64,000 nucleotides of DNA from Ruminococcaceae bacterium UBA7127 (GTDB taxonomy: Bacteria; Bacillota; Clostridia; Oscillospirales; Acutalibacteraceae), in the NCBI GenBank assembly GCA_002493005.1, contig DKXL01000054.1:1-64000 (forward strand), in the 5' to 3' direction. The notes under the pieces are model-generated. The model searched no databases. It saw only the letters and a program-made list of their open reading frames with translations, and had not been told where the DNA came from. The translations under genes were made by a program, and so were the position numbers. Positions 9,405 through 17,624 of the stretch are shown here, in pieces. The first letter of the stretch is position 1; each line of letters begins with the position of its first letter.

Positions 9405-9884
9405 TTATGCCGGAGCAAACATAACGTTAATTCCGTTTGCAACTAATATTGAGCCTATGCCCATAATCGTGCCTGCAATCAGCACGCCGCACATTACTGC
9501 GATTACACTTTTTTTGAAGCCCAAGTCAAGAATACTTGCCGCAAGTGTTCCTGTCCATGCGCCTGTACCGGGGATAGGAATACCTACAAAAAGCATCAAT
9601 GCAACAAACATACCTTTTCCGGCTTTTGCTTCAAGTTTTTTGCCGCCCTTTTCGCCTTTTTCAAGGCAAAATCTAAAAAACTTTCCGATAAATTTTTTGT
9701 TACTGCCCCAAACAAGGACTTTTCTTGCAAAAAGGTAAATTATCGGTACGGGAAGCATATTTCCTACAATACAAATCACATAAGACCAAAACAAATCTAA
9801 GTCATTTGCAACGGCAACGGGAATAGCACCTCTTATCTCAACAATAGGAACCATAGAAATTAAAAATACAATTAAATACCACAT
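9405..9884 (-). CDS. Small multi-drug export family protein (COG2426)
   Basis: A 159-residue membrane protein of the Sm_multidrug_ex family (COG2426), whose real substrate is not established. It starts with a hydrophobic helix, followed by the VEIRGAIPVA segment at about 16-25 that is typical of the family. It has three to four predicted membrane segments, with the glycine-rich VGIPIPGTGAWTGTLAAS loop near 105. It has its own promoter (TTGAAA, 17 bases, TATACT) and an AGGAG site before the ATG. It is separate from the flavoprotein pair by a weak terminator. Confidence 0.8.
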   Translation of the reverse strand: MWYLIVFLISMVPIVEIRGAIPVAVANDLDLFWSYVICIVGNMLPVPIIYLFARKVLVWGSNKKFIGKFFRFCLEKGEKGGKKLEAKAGKGMFVALMLFVGIPIPGTGAWTGTLAASILDLGFKKSVIAVMCGVLIAGTIMGIGSILVANGINVMFAPA

Positions 9885-9921
9885 AGCAACTCCTAAGAAT
9901 ATTAAAAATTAGACTCTAAAC

Positions 9922-9950
9922 AGTATAGCAGAAAACGGTGGATTTTTCAA
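9922..9950 (-). promoter_or_regulatory. Predicted promoter of the small exporter gene
   Basis: On the minus strand TTGAAA (9950-9945) and TATACT (9927-9922) are spaced by 17 bases, about 38 bases upstream of the ATG at 9884. Confidence 0.65.
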
Positions 9951-10022
9951 TATAAAACTCGATATAATAAAGCATTAAAATCGAATTATTTTATACAATC
10001 TGATAAATTGATTTCTTTTTGA

Positions 10023-10051
10023 TTGACAATAAATTTTAATTTAAGTAAAAT
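10023..10051 (+). promoter_or_regulatory. Predicted promoter of vanZ-like/MATE genes
   Basis: TTGACA (10023-10028), a 17-base spacer and TAAAAT (10046-10051) lie 25 bases upstream of the VanZ-like start. Confidence 0.65.
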
Positions 10052-10075
10052 AATGTAAGAAAATGGAGTGGTATT

Positions 10076-10555
10076 ATGAAGAACAACTCATGCTCGCTGC
10101 GTTTTAAAATTGCTGTATTTATAATCACAACTGCTATAATCGCATTTGCATTTATCCATTCGTCTATGCCGTCACAGCAGTCCGCAGAAGAAAGCGGAAA
10201 CGTACTTGGCTTTTTGCAGTGCATTTTAGACTTTTTGGGACTTGAGAGCGGATTGAATGACCATATTGTAAGAAAGACAGCACATTTTATTGAGTACACT
10301 GCTCTCGGAGTGATGCTTACGTTCTGCGCGTACTCATTCAACCGAATAAAACCGTACAAATTTTTACCTCATATTGCAGGTGCGGGACTGCTTACAGCTG
10401 TAATTGATGAAACAATACAGTTAAATGTTCCCGGTCGTGCCGGTATGATTACTGATGTGTGGCTTGATTTTTCAGGAGTACTGACCGGCGCAGTTTTGAT
10501 GTTGGTCGCTTTTGTAATATACATACGGATAAGGCAAAATAAATTTAGTGAATGA
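10076..10555 (+). CDS. VanZ-like family membrane protein
   Basis: A 159-residue membrane protein of the VanZ-like family. It shows four hydrophobic segments, the RKTAHFIEYTALG motif at about residue 64 and the DETIQ...GRAGMITDVWLDFSG region at about 107-130, both of which define the family. VanZ of vancomycin clusters gives low-level teicoplanin resistance, but most homologs, like this one, stand alone and have no known function. GGAG lies upstream of the ATG. The MATE gene follows closely, so both probably share the promoter at 10023. Confidence 0.85.
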   Translation: MKNNSCSLRFKIAVFIITTAIIAFAFIHSSMPSQQSAEESGNVLGFLQCILDFLGLESGLNDHIVRKTAHFIEYTALGVMLTFCAYSFNRIKPYKFLPHIAGAGLLTAVIDETIQLNVPGRAGMITDVWLDFSGVLTGAVLMLVAFVIYIRIRQNKFSE

Positions 10556-10566
10556 AGGGAAGATTT

Positions 10567-11928
10567 ATGGAAAAGGAAGTAATAAGAAAAGAAAATAAAA
10601 TGGGCACTATGCCGATGACAAAGCTAATATTGTCAATGTCTGTGCCTGCTATTTTTTCGATGACAATACAGGCTATGTACAACATAGTAGACAGTATTTT
10701 TATCGGTAATTACGACCCTGACGGACTCACTGCAACTTCATTTGCATTTCCACTGCAAATGCTTCTTGTCGCTGTGGGTGTGGGTACTGCCGTAGGTGTA
10801 AACTCACTTGTATCGCGAAGACTGGGCGCTCATAACTATAATGAGGCAAATGACGCCGCAAGTCACGGCTTGCTTACCTGTGTATTCAGCGGATTACTTT
10901 TTCTTTTGCTCGGACTTTTTGTCGTAAAACCGTTTATGGGCGCATACACACAAAACCCCAAGGTGTTTGAATACGGTGTACAATATCTTACTGTTGTGCT
11001 CTGCTTTTCGTTTTTCTGCATTGTACAGATGATGATAGAAAAAACCTTGCAGGCTACAGGAAATATGATTTTTCCGATGATTATTCAGCTTGTGGGTGCA
11101 GTAGTTAATATTATTTTTGATCCTCTGCTGATTTTCGGTATCGGAGTATTCCCAAAACTCGGTGTACTCGGCGCCGCCATAGCTACTGTGTTTGGACAGT
11201 TTTGCGGTATGGTTTTTGGCCTGATAATTTTATTCTTCAAAAAGCACGAAGTCAAAATTTCATACAAAAATTTCAAATTCAACTTCTCAACAATCAAGAA
11301 CATTTACGCTGTTGGCTTTCCCTCAATTATTATGCAGTCAATCGGTTCAATTATGATTATCGGTCTAAATGCGATTTTGTCTGCGTCCGAGGCTGCGGTT
11401 ACCGTTCTGGGACTTTATTATAAACTGCAAAGTTTTGTGTTTATGCCGTGTTTCGGACTTAATCAGGGTGTAATGCCTATTATCGGATACAACTACGGAG
11501 CACGCAACAAAGCTCGATTATATTCGGCGTTAAAGCGCGGTATTATAATAGCAGTAGGAATTATGATTATAGGCACTGTTGTAATGTGGACAATGCCTGA
11601 TAAACTTATTGCAATGTTTGGCGGTACTCAGGAAATTATGGATATAGGAATTCCTGCATTCAGGACTATCAGCATTTGTTTTGTTCCTGCGGCGGCAGGT
11701 ATCCTGTTTACTACACTCTTTCAGGCAGTCGGTAAGGGTATACGCAGCTTGATTATGTCTTTCTGCCGTCAGCTTGTGCTGATTTTACCAATCGCATATC
11801 TGCTTTCCTGTTTATTCGGCTATACTGCTGTTTGGTATGCTTTCCCAATCGCAGAAGTGTTCTCATTGCTTATTGCAGTATTGTTTTTTATCAATCTCGT
11901 CAAGGGTGATTTCAAAAAGCTTGGTTAA
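10567..11928 (+). CDS. MATE family efflux transporter
   Basis: A 12-helix multidrug and toxin extrusion transporter, which exports cationic compounds using a Na+ or H+ gradient. The protein starts with MEKEVIRKENKMG before helix 1 and has the internal duplication of about 220 residues expected for MATE. The MYNIVDSIFIG segment near residue 38 and the GLNQGVMPIIGYNYGA segment near 300 are characteristic. An ATG at 10552 is in frame and overlaps the previous stop, but AAGGGAAG ends just before 10567, which makes 10567 the better start. The substrate is unknown. Confidence 0.9.
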   Translation: MEKEVIRKENKMGTMPMTKLILSMSVPAIFSMTIQAMYNIVDSIFIGNYDPDGLTATSFAFPLQMLLVAVGVGTAVGVNSLVSRRLGAHNYNEANDAASHGLLTCVFSGLLFLLLGLFVVKPFMGAYTQNPKVFEYGVQYLTVVLCFSFFCIVQMMIEKTLQATGNMIFPMIIQLVGAVVNIIFDPLLIFGIGVFPKLGVLGAAIATVFGQFCGMVFGLIILFFKKHEVKISYKNFKFNFSTIKNIYAVGFPSIIMQSIGSIMIIGLNAILSASEAAVTVLGLYYKLQSFVFMPCFGLNQGVMPIIGYNYGARNKARLYSALKRGIIIAVGIMIIGTVVMWTMPDKLIAMFGGTQEIMDIGIPAFRTISICFVPAAAGILFTTLFQAVGKGIRSLIMSFCRQLVLILPIAYLLSCLFGYTAVWYAFPIAEVFSLLIAVLFFINLVKGDFKKLG

Positions 11929-11937
11929 GTTTTTTTG

Positions 11938-11970
11938 CCTCAATGCATATATTGCATTGAGGTGATTTTT
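11938..11970 (+). promoter_or_regulatory. Hairpin with T-run covering the ribosome binding site of the next gene
   Basis: CCTCAATGCA (11938-11947) pairs perfectly with TGCATTGAGG (11953-11962) around a 5-base loop and is followed by TGATTTTTTT. The 3' arm contains the GAGG of the Shine-Dalgarno used by the TTG start at 11971. It can therefore act as an intrinsic terminator for the MATE transcript or hide the ribosome binding site. Confidence 0.65.
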
Positions 11971-12336
11971 TTGAGCGAAGAAAATAAAAATTCAATTACA
12001 TACGATGAAAATTGGCAGTCGGTGACTGCTTCCGAGTATGCCACGGTGTGTGATGAAGATTATAACGATAATGAGGAAGAAAGCACGTCTGAACCTCCCA
12101 AAAAACAAAAAAAGCAAAGTAACGCACCTAAGCAATATCTAATAGTCTTTCAATTAATTGTGTGTATAATTATTGCTCTTGCGGCTTTGGCACTGCAAAC
12201 TATCGGCGGCGAAATCCACAAAACGGTAAGGGATTGGTACTACACAAATCTCAATAAGTCTGTAATCTTTAATCTCGGAGATGACATTGTTGATTTGAGC
12301 AAGTTTATATCCGGTGCTACTCCTGATGAAATTTAA
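11971..12336 (+). CDS. Unknown single-pass membrane protein upstream of M50 protease
   Basis: I do not recognise this 121-residue protein. The first half is acidic and polar with a lysine-rich stretch near residues 42-55. One hydrophobic helix lies at about 58-78, followed by an extracytoplasmic-like tail of about 40 residues. The start is probably TTG at 11971 with GAGGTGA five bases upstream. The 3' end overlaps the start of an M50 protease gene. By position it resembles the SpoIVFA partner of SpoIVFB, but it has no M23-like domain, so this is only an analogy. Confidence 0.6.
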   Translation: MSEENKNSITYDENWQSVTASEYATVCDEDYNDNEEESTSEPPKKQKKQSNAPKQYLIVFQLIVCIIIALAALALQTIGGEIHKTVRDWYYTNLNKSVIFNLGDDIVDLSKFISGATPDEI

Positions 12337-12934
12337 GATTTTTTCAATTCCTGTAACTATATCCTATACATACATTTGCATTATTGCTGTTTGCATTATC
12401 ACAAACCAATTTACGAGCTTTTTATACTGTATTCTTGCTGTCATTATACACGAAACAGGTCATCTTTTGCCGATGAAGCATTTTAGATGTTTGCCCGACA
12501 AAATTAAAATTTCACTGTTTGAAATCTCTATAAGCGGAAGCTTAAGACAACAAAAATCGCTAAAAGAGAATTTAATTATAATTTTTTTCGGTCCTTTTGC
12601 TAATTTTATTTGTTTTATTCTTCTATATCTGCTATACTTAATTTATGGTGTTGCTTTGCAGCTGCCTGCATATGCAAATCTGTGTGTCGGGCTTTTTAAT
12701 ATTTTGCCTGTTATGTCGCTTGACGGAGGACAACTGCTGTATCTTATGTTAGGGTGCAGACTTTCGGATAAATCCGCCGAGAAATGTGTTGATGTCATAA
12801 CATTCATAGTTTTGTTTCCGCTTGCGGCGCTTGGCTTTTTAGTATTATTTAATTCAAAATACAATTTTTCGCTGTTGTTTGTGTGCGTCTATATAATTAT
12901 GTCATTAGTTTTCAGGAACAACAGATATTACTGA
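12326..12934 (+). CDS. Site-2 protease family (M50) membrane metalloprotease
   Basis: A polytopic intramembrane zinc metalloprotease of the M50 family, similar in size to SpoIVFB. The zinc motif HETGH lies near residue 41, and the second ligand region reads NILPVMSLDGGQ near residue 127. FGPFANFICF is the usual GPxxN segment. Four to six membrane helices are visible. M50 enzymes cut transmembrane regulatory proteins such as anti-sigma factors or pro-sigma factors; the target here is unknown. ATG 12326 overlaps the upstream stop by 11 bases, so the pair is probably translated together. Confidence 0.85.
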   Translation: MKFKIFSIPVTISYTYICIIAVCIITNQFTSFLYCILAVIIHETGHLLPMKHFRCLPDKIKISLFEISISGSLRQQKSLKENLIIIFFGPFANFICFILLYLLYLIYGVALQLPAYANLCVGLFNILPVMSLDGGQLLYLMLGCRLSDKSAEKCVDVITFIVLFPLAALGFLVLFNSKYNFSLLFVCVYIIMSLVFRNNRYY

Positions 12935-12945
12935 CGGAGGTTATT

Positions 12946-14802
12946 ATGGTCAGCAAGGAAGTTGAAAGACTGCTTTTAAAAGTTCAGAAACCCGGCAGAT
13001 ATGTCGGCGGTGAGCTTAACGAGGTAATAAAAGATAAAAAAGACATTGATGTACGTTTTGCATTTTGCTTTCCCGACACCTATGAGGTAGGGATGTCTCA
13101 TCTTGGTATGAAGATTTTATACAGTTTGTTTAATTCTGTTCCGTATATTTGGTGTGAGCGTGTATTTGCCCCCTGGATTGATATGGAGGAGCAGATGCGT
13201 GAGCACAACATTCCGCTTTATGCACTTGAGAGCGGCGACGCAGTATCTGAGTTTGATTTTATAGGCTTCACACTGCAATATGAGCTTAGCTTTACAAATA
13301 TGCTCAATATGTTAAAGCTTTCAAACGTGCCGATAAAAAGCTGTGACAGAAATGATTTAAAGCAAATCGTCGTTGCCGGCGGTCCGTGTGCCTGCAATCC
13401 CGAACCGATTGCTGAATTTGTAGATTTATTCTTTATAGGTGAAGGCGAAGAGGTTGATTTAGAGGTTATCGAGCTTTTCAGAAAATGCAGACAAGAGGGC
13501 AAGTCAAAGCAAGAATTTTTACAGCTGTGTTCTCAAATAGAGGGTGTATATGTTCCGTCACTTTATGAAGTCGAATACAATGATGACGACACCATAAAGA
13601 GCTTTACTCCCAAGTGCGGCGCACCTGCCGTTATTCACAAGCGCCTTATGAAGGATATGAATAAATCTTTCTATCCTGATAACTTTGTTGTTCCGCTTGT
13701 AGAAATAGTTCATGACAGGGCTGTTCAGGAAATATTCAGAGGCTGTATTCGCGGATGCCGTTTTTGTCAGGCAGGATTTATTTACAGACCTGTGCGTGAA
13801 AAATCTCCTGAGGTGATTAACTCTCAGTGCAAGGCACTGTGTGAGAACACCGGATATGATGAAGTTTCGCTTTCTTCGCTCAGTTCAAGCGATTACAGCC
13901 AAATCGTGCCATTGCTTGATAAACTCACCGAGTGGAGCAAGGATGAAAAGATAAGTATTTCGTTGCCGTCGCTTCGTGTTGACGGATTCACTGACGATAT
14001 TATGAATAAAATAAAGACTGTACGCAAGAGCGGACTTACTTTTGCTCCGGAGGCGGGCAGTCAGCGCATGCGTGATGTTATAAATAAAAATGTTCGTGAG
14101 GACGAGCTTCTCAGCACCTGCGCTACTGCGTTTGACGGCGGCTGGACTACCGTTAAGCTGTACTTTATGATTGGCTTGCCAACAGAAACACTCGACGATG
14201 TAGCCGACATTGCTAACCTCGGTCAAGCTGTTGTTGACACATATTATCAGTGTCCTAACAAACCAAAGGGCAAGTCTGTGCGTGTTACTGTTTCGGCGTC
14301 ATCATTTGTTCCAAAGCCGTTTACGCCGTTCCAATGGGAGCCGCAGGACACAATACCTCAGCTTCACGAGAAACAGCAGCACATCAAGGACAGCATAAAG
14401 ACAAAGAAAATCCAGTTTAATTATCACGACGCCGACACGAGCTTTCTTGAGGCTGTATTTGCAAGAGGAGACAGAAGGCTGTGTAAAGCAATGGAGCTTG
14501 CCTGTGAAAAAGGCTTCCATTTTGACGGCTGGAATGATTGCTTCAGTCTTGATAAGTGGCTTGAAATTTTTGACGAATGTGATATTGACCCTGCATTTTA
14601 TGCCAACAGACGCCGCTCGTTTGATGAAATTCTGCCTTGGGATCATATCGACTACGGTGTAACAAAGGATTATCTTATTAAAGAATGTCAAAAGGCATAT
14701 CAAAATACAACAACGCCGCATTGCCGCTTAAAGTGTAATAATTGCGGTGCAGCGAAATACGGGGAGGGTGTGTGCTTTGAAAAACGCAAGAATATGGTTT
14801 AA
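12946..14802 (+). CDS. TIGR03960 family B12-binding radical SAM protein
   Basis: A radical SAM enzyme of the TIGR03960 group. The N-terminal cobalamin-binding-like region runs to about residue 200. The Fe-S motif CIRGCRFC lies near residue 266, followed by GYDEVSLSSLSSSDY. A cysteine cluster CRLKCNNCG sits at the C-terminus. The reaction is not known; in many Clostridia, cyanobacteria and actinobacteria this protein is next to, or fused with, a TIGR03936 domain. Here the next gene encodes that partner and overlaps by 26 bases. The start is chosen at 12946 after GGAGG; an in-frame ATG at 12883 lies inside the protease gene. Confidence 0.9.
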   Translation: MVSKEVERLLLKVQKPGRYVGGELNEVIKDKKDIDVRFAFCFPDTYEVGMSHLGMKILYSLFNSVPYIWCERVFAPWIDMEEQMREHNIPLYALESGDAVSEFDFIGFTLQYELSFTNMLNMLKLSNVPIKSCDRNDLKQIVVAGGPCACNPEPIAEFVDLFFIGEGEEVDLEVIELFRKCRQEGKSKQEFLQLCSQIEGVYVPSLYEVEYNDDDTIKSFTPKCGAPAVIHKRLMKDMNKSFYPDNFVVPLVEIVHDRAVQEIFRGCIRGCRFCQAGFIYRPVREKSPEVINSQCKALCENTGYDEVSLSSLSSSDYSQIVPLLDKLTEWSKDEKISISLPSLRVDGFTDDIMNKIKTVRKSGLTFAPEAGSQRMRDVINKNVREDELLSTCATAFDGGWTTVKLYFMIGLPTETLDDVADIANLGQAVVDTYYQCPNKPKGKSVRVTVSASSFVPKPFTPFQWEPQDTIPQLHEKQQHIKDSIKTKKIQFNYHDADTSFLEAVFARGDRRLCKAMELACEKGFHFDGWNDCFSLDKWLEIFDECDIDPAFYANRRRSFDEILPWDHIDYGVTKDYLIKECQKAYQNTTTPHCRLKCNNCGAAKYGEGVCFEKRKNMV

Positions 14803-15436
14803 AAAGGATTACGAATGTCGCTATATTTCACATCTTGATCTTAACCGCTGTATGCTGAGAGCGTTGCATAAAAGCAAAATTCCTGTTTGGCACACCGAGG
14901 GATTTAACCCTCATCCGTTTGCAACATTTCCGTTGCCGCTGTCATTGGGATTTCGTGGTGTGAATGAATGTATGGACGTTAAGCTTGAGGACGACAGCTT
15001 TTCGTTTGAACAAATAATTTCAGGCTTAAACGATTGCTTGCCGCGCGGATTGCGTGTATTTGATGTTACAGAGCCTGTTATGAAAGCAGGCAAGATAGCT
15101 TATGCTGATTTCACAATCAAAATCGGTGATGAAAAAACAAGCTCGCACACTGTTTGTGAACAACTCAAAAAATTACTTGCGCTCGACATCATTTTGATTG
15201 AGAAAAAGTCAAAAAAAGGTATGAAAACCATCGATATAAAACAGGGAATAAAATCATACGCTGTTTCAGAGCAATTTGACACTGCACAGCTTGATATAAT
15301 ACTGTCAGCAGGCAGTGCAGATAATGTTAATCCAAATTTAATAATTTCTGCATTTAACACACGTTTCGGTGTTGATTATGATGTTGATATTACCCGAAAC
15401 GATCTCTACGATAGTGAAATGCAGTTATTCAGATAA
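14777..15436 (+). CDS. TIGR03936 family radical SAM-associated protein (DUF2344)
   Basis: A 219-residue protein of the DUF2344/TIGR03936 family, the constant partner of TIGR03960 radical SAM proteins. It shows the family signature ISHLDLNRCMLRAL near residue 17, then TEGFNPHP near residue 40 and LPLSLGFRGVNECMD. It has no Fe-S cysteine motif of its own. The best start is TTG 14777, with GGGAGGG nine bases upstream, inside the 3' end of the radical SAM gene; this overlap points to translational coupling and probably a stable complex. Function is unknown; a role in RNA modification is often guessed from neighbours elsewhere. Confidence 0.85.
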   Translation: MKNARIWFKKDYECRYISHLDLNRCMLRALHKSKIPVWHTEGFNPHPFATFPLPLSLGFRGVNECMDVKLEDDSFSFEQIISGLNDCLPRGLRVFDVTEPVMKAGKIAYADFTIKIGDEKTSSHTVCEQLKKLLALDIILIEKKSKKGMKTIDIKQGIKSYAVSEQFDTAQLDIILSAGSADNVNPNLIISAFNTRFGVDYDVDITRNDLYDSEMQLFR

Positions 15437-15445
15437 GGTGATAAA

Positions 15446-16126
15446 ATGTTTCAATTTACAATGAGAGAAAATGAACTTCTCAATGAATTTTTGAATTTGT
15501 TTGCAGAGTACGTCAACAAGTCGTATAAGTTTACAATGAATTATGTTACAAGTTCAACATTCACTGAACTCAGAGAGTCTGAAAGGTTAGTTTTAATTTG
15601 TATTAATAAGTCGGTGTTTCAGAATTTGTACAGCTTTGTCAAGCTCAATGACAGCAATATGCAGTATTCTGCTTTTGCCTGTCTTGAAAATGCTGTGAAT
15701 TCAATGCGACTTTATCGTGTGCTTTCACTGTATCCTAACTATATGCATGACTATATAACAAACACAGGATTTTCGCTTGAATTTTGTGAGAACGAAATTC
15801 TTGACAAGCAGGACAAATACGAAAAAGGTGTCGAAGAATTTTCTCTCAAAGAATTTTCACTCGGACTTAACAAGTTTAATTCCTTTGAGTTGCGCAACGC
15901 CGCTATTGCATCTCAGTTATATGACGGTAATGTTTATCTTGGCCTGTCTTGCGGCAAACAGCTTGGTGAAGATTTGCAAAATGAGGTGCGCAAGAGCCTT
16001 GTGGGAGCATATTTATCATTACAAATTCACAACAAACTCTTTTTCAACGGCGGTATTGACAGTAATCTCGAGGAGCTTGAGGATAAAATCTACGGAAAAT
16101 TTCTTGAATATGTAAAAAAATTCTAA
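15446..16126 (+). CDS. Hypothetical protein downstream of the TIGR03960/TIGR03936 pair
   Basis: I do not recognise this 226-residue protein. It has no signal peptide or membrane helix and looks alpha-helical and acidic, with many Phe, Tyr and Asn residues. The ATG has AGGTGA just upstream and lies 9 bases after the DUF2344 stop, so it is probably the last gene of that operon. The place held here is often taken by ribonuclease G in other Clostridia, but I see no ribonuclease motif. Confidence 0.6.
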   Translation: MFQFTMRENELLNEFLNLFAEYVNKSYKFTMNYVTSSTFTELRESERLVLICINKSVFQNLYSFVKLNDSNMQYSAFACLENAVNSMRLYRVLSLYPNYMHDYITNTGFSLEFCENEILDKQDKYEKGVEEFSLKEFSLGLNKFNSFELRNAAIASQLYDGNVYLGLSCGKQLGEDLQNEVRKSLVGAYLSLQIHNKLFFNGGIDSNLEELEDKIYGKFLEYVKKF

Positions 16127-16250
16127 TAAGGTTTTTAAAATATTCACACAGAATTATCGATTTCTTCATAAGACAATCACATTTTATGTGTATTATAAGT
16201 TTGTAAAATAACAAACGACATATAAATTTTCATAGATTTCCTCTCAAAAT

Positions 16251-16274
16251 AAGACCGACAGTTATGTCGGTCTT
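16251..16274. terminator. Hairpin in the 16.13-16.34 kb spacer
   Basis: AAGACCGACA and TGTCGGTCTT pair perfectly over 10 bp around GTTA. The following ATAATATTTA is a weak U-tract, so it probably ends the radical SAM operon. The rest of this 216-base spacer shows no gene. Confidence 0.6.
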
Positions 16275-16342
16275 ATAATATTTACTGATTTTATACTTCT
16301 GATTTAATTAAGAAGCATTAACTTATTTTGCAGGAGAAAAGT

Positions 16343-17251
16343 ATGTATTATTATTCTTTAAATGAATATTTAAAATCAACATTTGGAGAAAAAGTATATA
16401 AGATATCCCTTAACGGCGGAATGACCTGCCCTAATCGTGATGGTACTCTCAGCGACAAAGGCTGTATATTTTGCAGCCGGGGAGGGTCGGGCGAGTTTTC
16501 TGCGAGCAGCGGCTTATCAATTACCGAACAAATCGAAGAGGGCAAGCAAAAAATAGCCGCAAAATCAGACTGCAAAAAATTTATCGCTTACTTTCAACCA
16601 TTTACAAATACATATGCAAATAAATCTTATCTCAGAAAAGTTTTTACCGAGGCAATCGGTAATCCTGAAATTGTCGCTTTATCAATAGCAACGCGCCCTG
16701 ACTGCCTTGGTGAAGATGTACTCAAACTTATTGAAGAGCTTAATACTATTAAGCCTGTCTGGGTTGAACTCGGTCTGCAAACTATACATCGGAAAACTGC
16801 TGATTATATACGTCGTTGTTATGAGCTTGAAGTGTATGATACGGCTGTAAATAATCTGCATAAAATTGGGGTTACTGTGATTACTCACGTTATCCTCGGA
16901 CTCCCATTTGAAACCAAAGATATGATGCTCAAAACAGTAGAATATGTCGGTCAGCGAACAGATGGCATTAAACTTCAGTTACTCCACGTTTTGCAAAATA
17001 CGGATTTATTATACGATTACAACGCAGGCAAATTCAGCACGCTTTCTCTTGAAGAATATGCAGATATTCTATGTGACTGCATAGAGATTTTACCAAGCAA
17101 TGTTGTAATACACAGGCTTACAGGTGACGGAGATAAAAAACTTCTGGTTGCTCCGATGTGGAGCGCTGACAAAAAGCGCGTATTAAATACAATCAATAAA
17201 GCATTTAATGAGCGAAATATAATTCAAGGAAGAAAAGCAAAGGGCAGATAA
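16343..17251 (+). CDS. TIGR01212 family radical SAM protein (YhcC-like)
   Basis: A radical SAM enzyme of the YhcC/TIGR01212 group. Its unusual Fe-S cysteine spacing is visible: CPNRDGTLSDKGCIFC near residue 25, with a long first gap and then CxxC. ISLNGGMTCPNRDG and GLQTIHRKTADYIRR are typical. The length of 302 residues is normal. The function is unproven. ATG 16343 follows CAGGAG at 8-9 bases; an upstream TTG at 16328 is less likely. A transposase remnant begins directly after its stop codon in the same frame, so the natural downstream region was probably altered by an insertion. Confidence 0.9.
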   Translation: MYYYSLNEYLKSTFGEKVYKISLNGGMTCPNRDGTLSDKGCIFCSRGGSGEFSASSGLSITEQIEEGKQKIAAKSDCKKFIAYFQPFTNTYANKSYLRKVFTEAIGNPEIVALSIATRPDCLGEDVLKLIEELNTIKPVWVELGLQTIHRKTADYIRRCYELEVYDTAVNNLHKIGVTVITHVILGLPFETKDMMLKTVEYVGQRTDGIKLQLLHVLQNTDLLYDYNAGKFSTLSLEEYADILCDCIEILPSNVVIHRLTGDGDKKLLVAPMWSADKKRVLNTINKAFNERNIIQGRKAKGR

Positions 17252-17512
17252 GATTATTTCTTATCTGCCTGTAATAAAGAACTTTATCAAAGAGAAAAAG
17301 AAACCATAGAGCGACTTTTTGGCACAGTGAAAGAGCACCACGGCTTTAGATATACACAAATGGTAGGCAATGCTAAAACGGAAATGAAGGTCTCGCTAAC
17401 TTTTGCGTGCCTTAATCTCAAAAAGTCGGCAAAAATACTACACCAAAGGGAAACGAATAACCCTACACCAACAGATTTTTTACGGTTATTAACCCATTTT
17501 TCAAAAATATGA
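17252..17512 (+). pseudogene. C-terminal fragment of an IS1182-like transposase
   Basis: The reading frame directly after the YhcC stop codes for a DDE transposase C-terminus: ETIERLFGTVKEHHGFRYT, followed by LTFACLNLKKSAK. This is the conserved end of IS1182-type transposases, including the catalytic-Glu region (IERxFxxxKExHGxR). No start codon, N-terminal region or first two catalytic aspartates are present, so it is a dead remnant of about 85 codons ending at TGA 17510-17512. Confidence 0.85.
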
Positions 17513-17526
17513 ATTTTACAACGAAA

Positions 17527-17560
17527 AAAGCAGGTTGCTTCGCTTGAAACAACCTGCTTT
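17527..17560 (+). terminator. Hairpin at the IS remnant right end
   Basis: An 11-bp perfect stem with a 12-base loop lies 15 bases after the transposase stop. It probably served to end or shield transposase transcription. Confidence 0.6.
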
Positions 17561-17583
17561 GTCTACAGTCTGAAATTCTCACT

Positions 17584-17610
17584 AAATCCTCACTAATGTG
17601 GTGAGGATTT
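17584..17610. terminator. Terminator after the TSCPD gene
   Basis: AAATCCTCAC pairs with GTGAGGATTT around a 7-base loop, 14 bases from the stop of the minus-strand TSCPD gene. It has TTAAAATT on the plus side and may act in both directions. Confidence 0.6.
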
Positions 17611-17624
17611 TTAAAATTACAATT

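Larger units (their letters stand above)
17252..17572 (+). mobile_element. 3' remnant of an IS1182-like insertion sequence
   Basis: The transposase fragment is followed by the perfect hairpin AAAGCAGGTTG/CAACCTGCTTT (17527-17560) and then GTCTACAGTCTG. A hairpin terminator followed by a TCTACAxTCTG-like end is what I recall for the right end of such elements, so the right terminus is placed at about 17572. The left end is missing; the left boundary is set at the YhcC stop codon, since no sequence similarity defines it. Confidence 0.65.
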
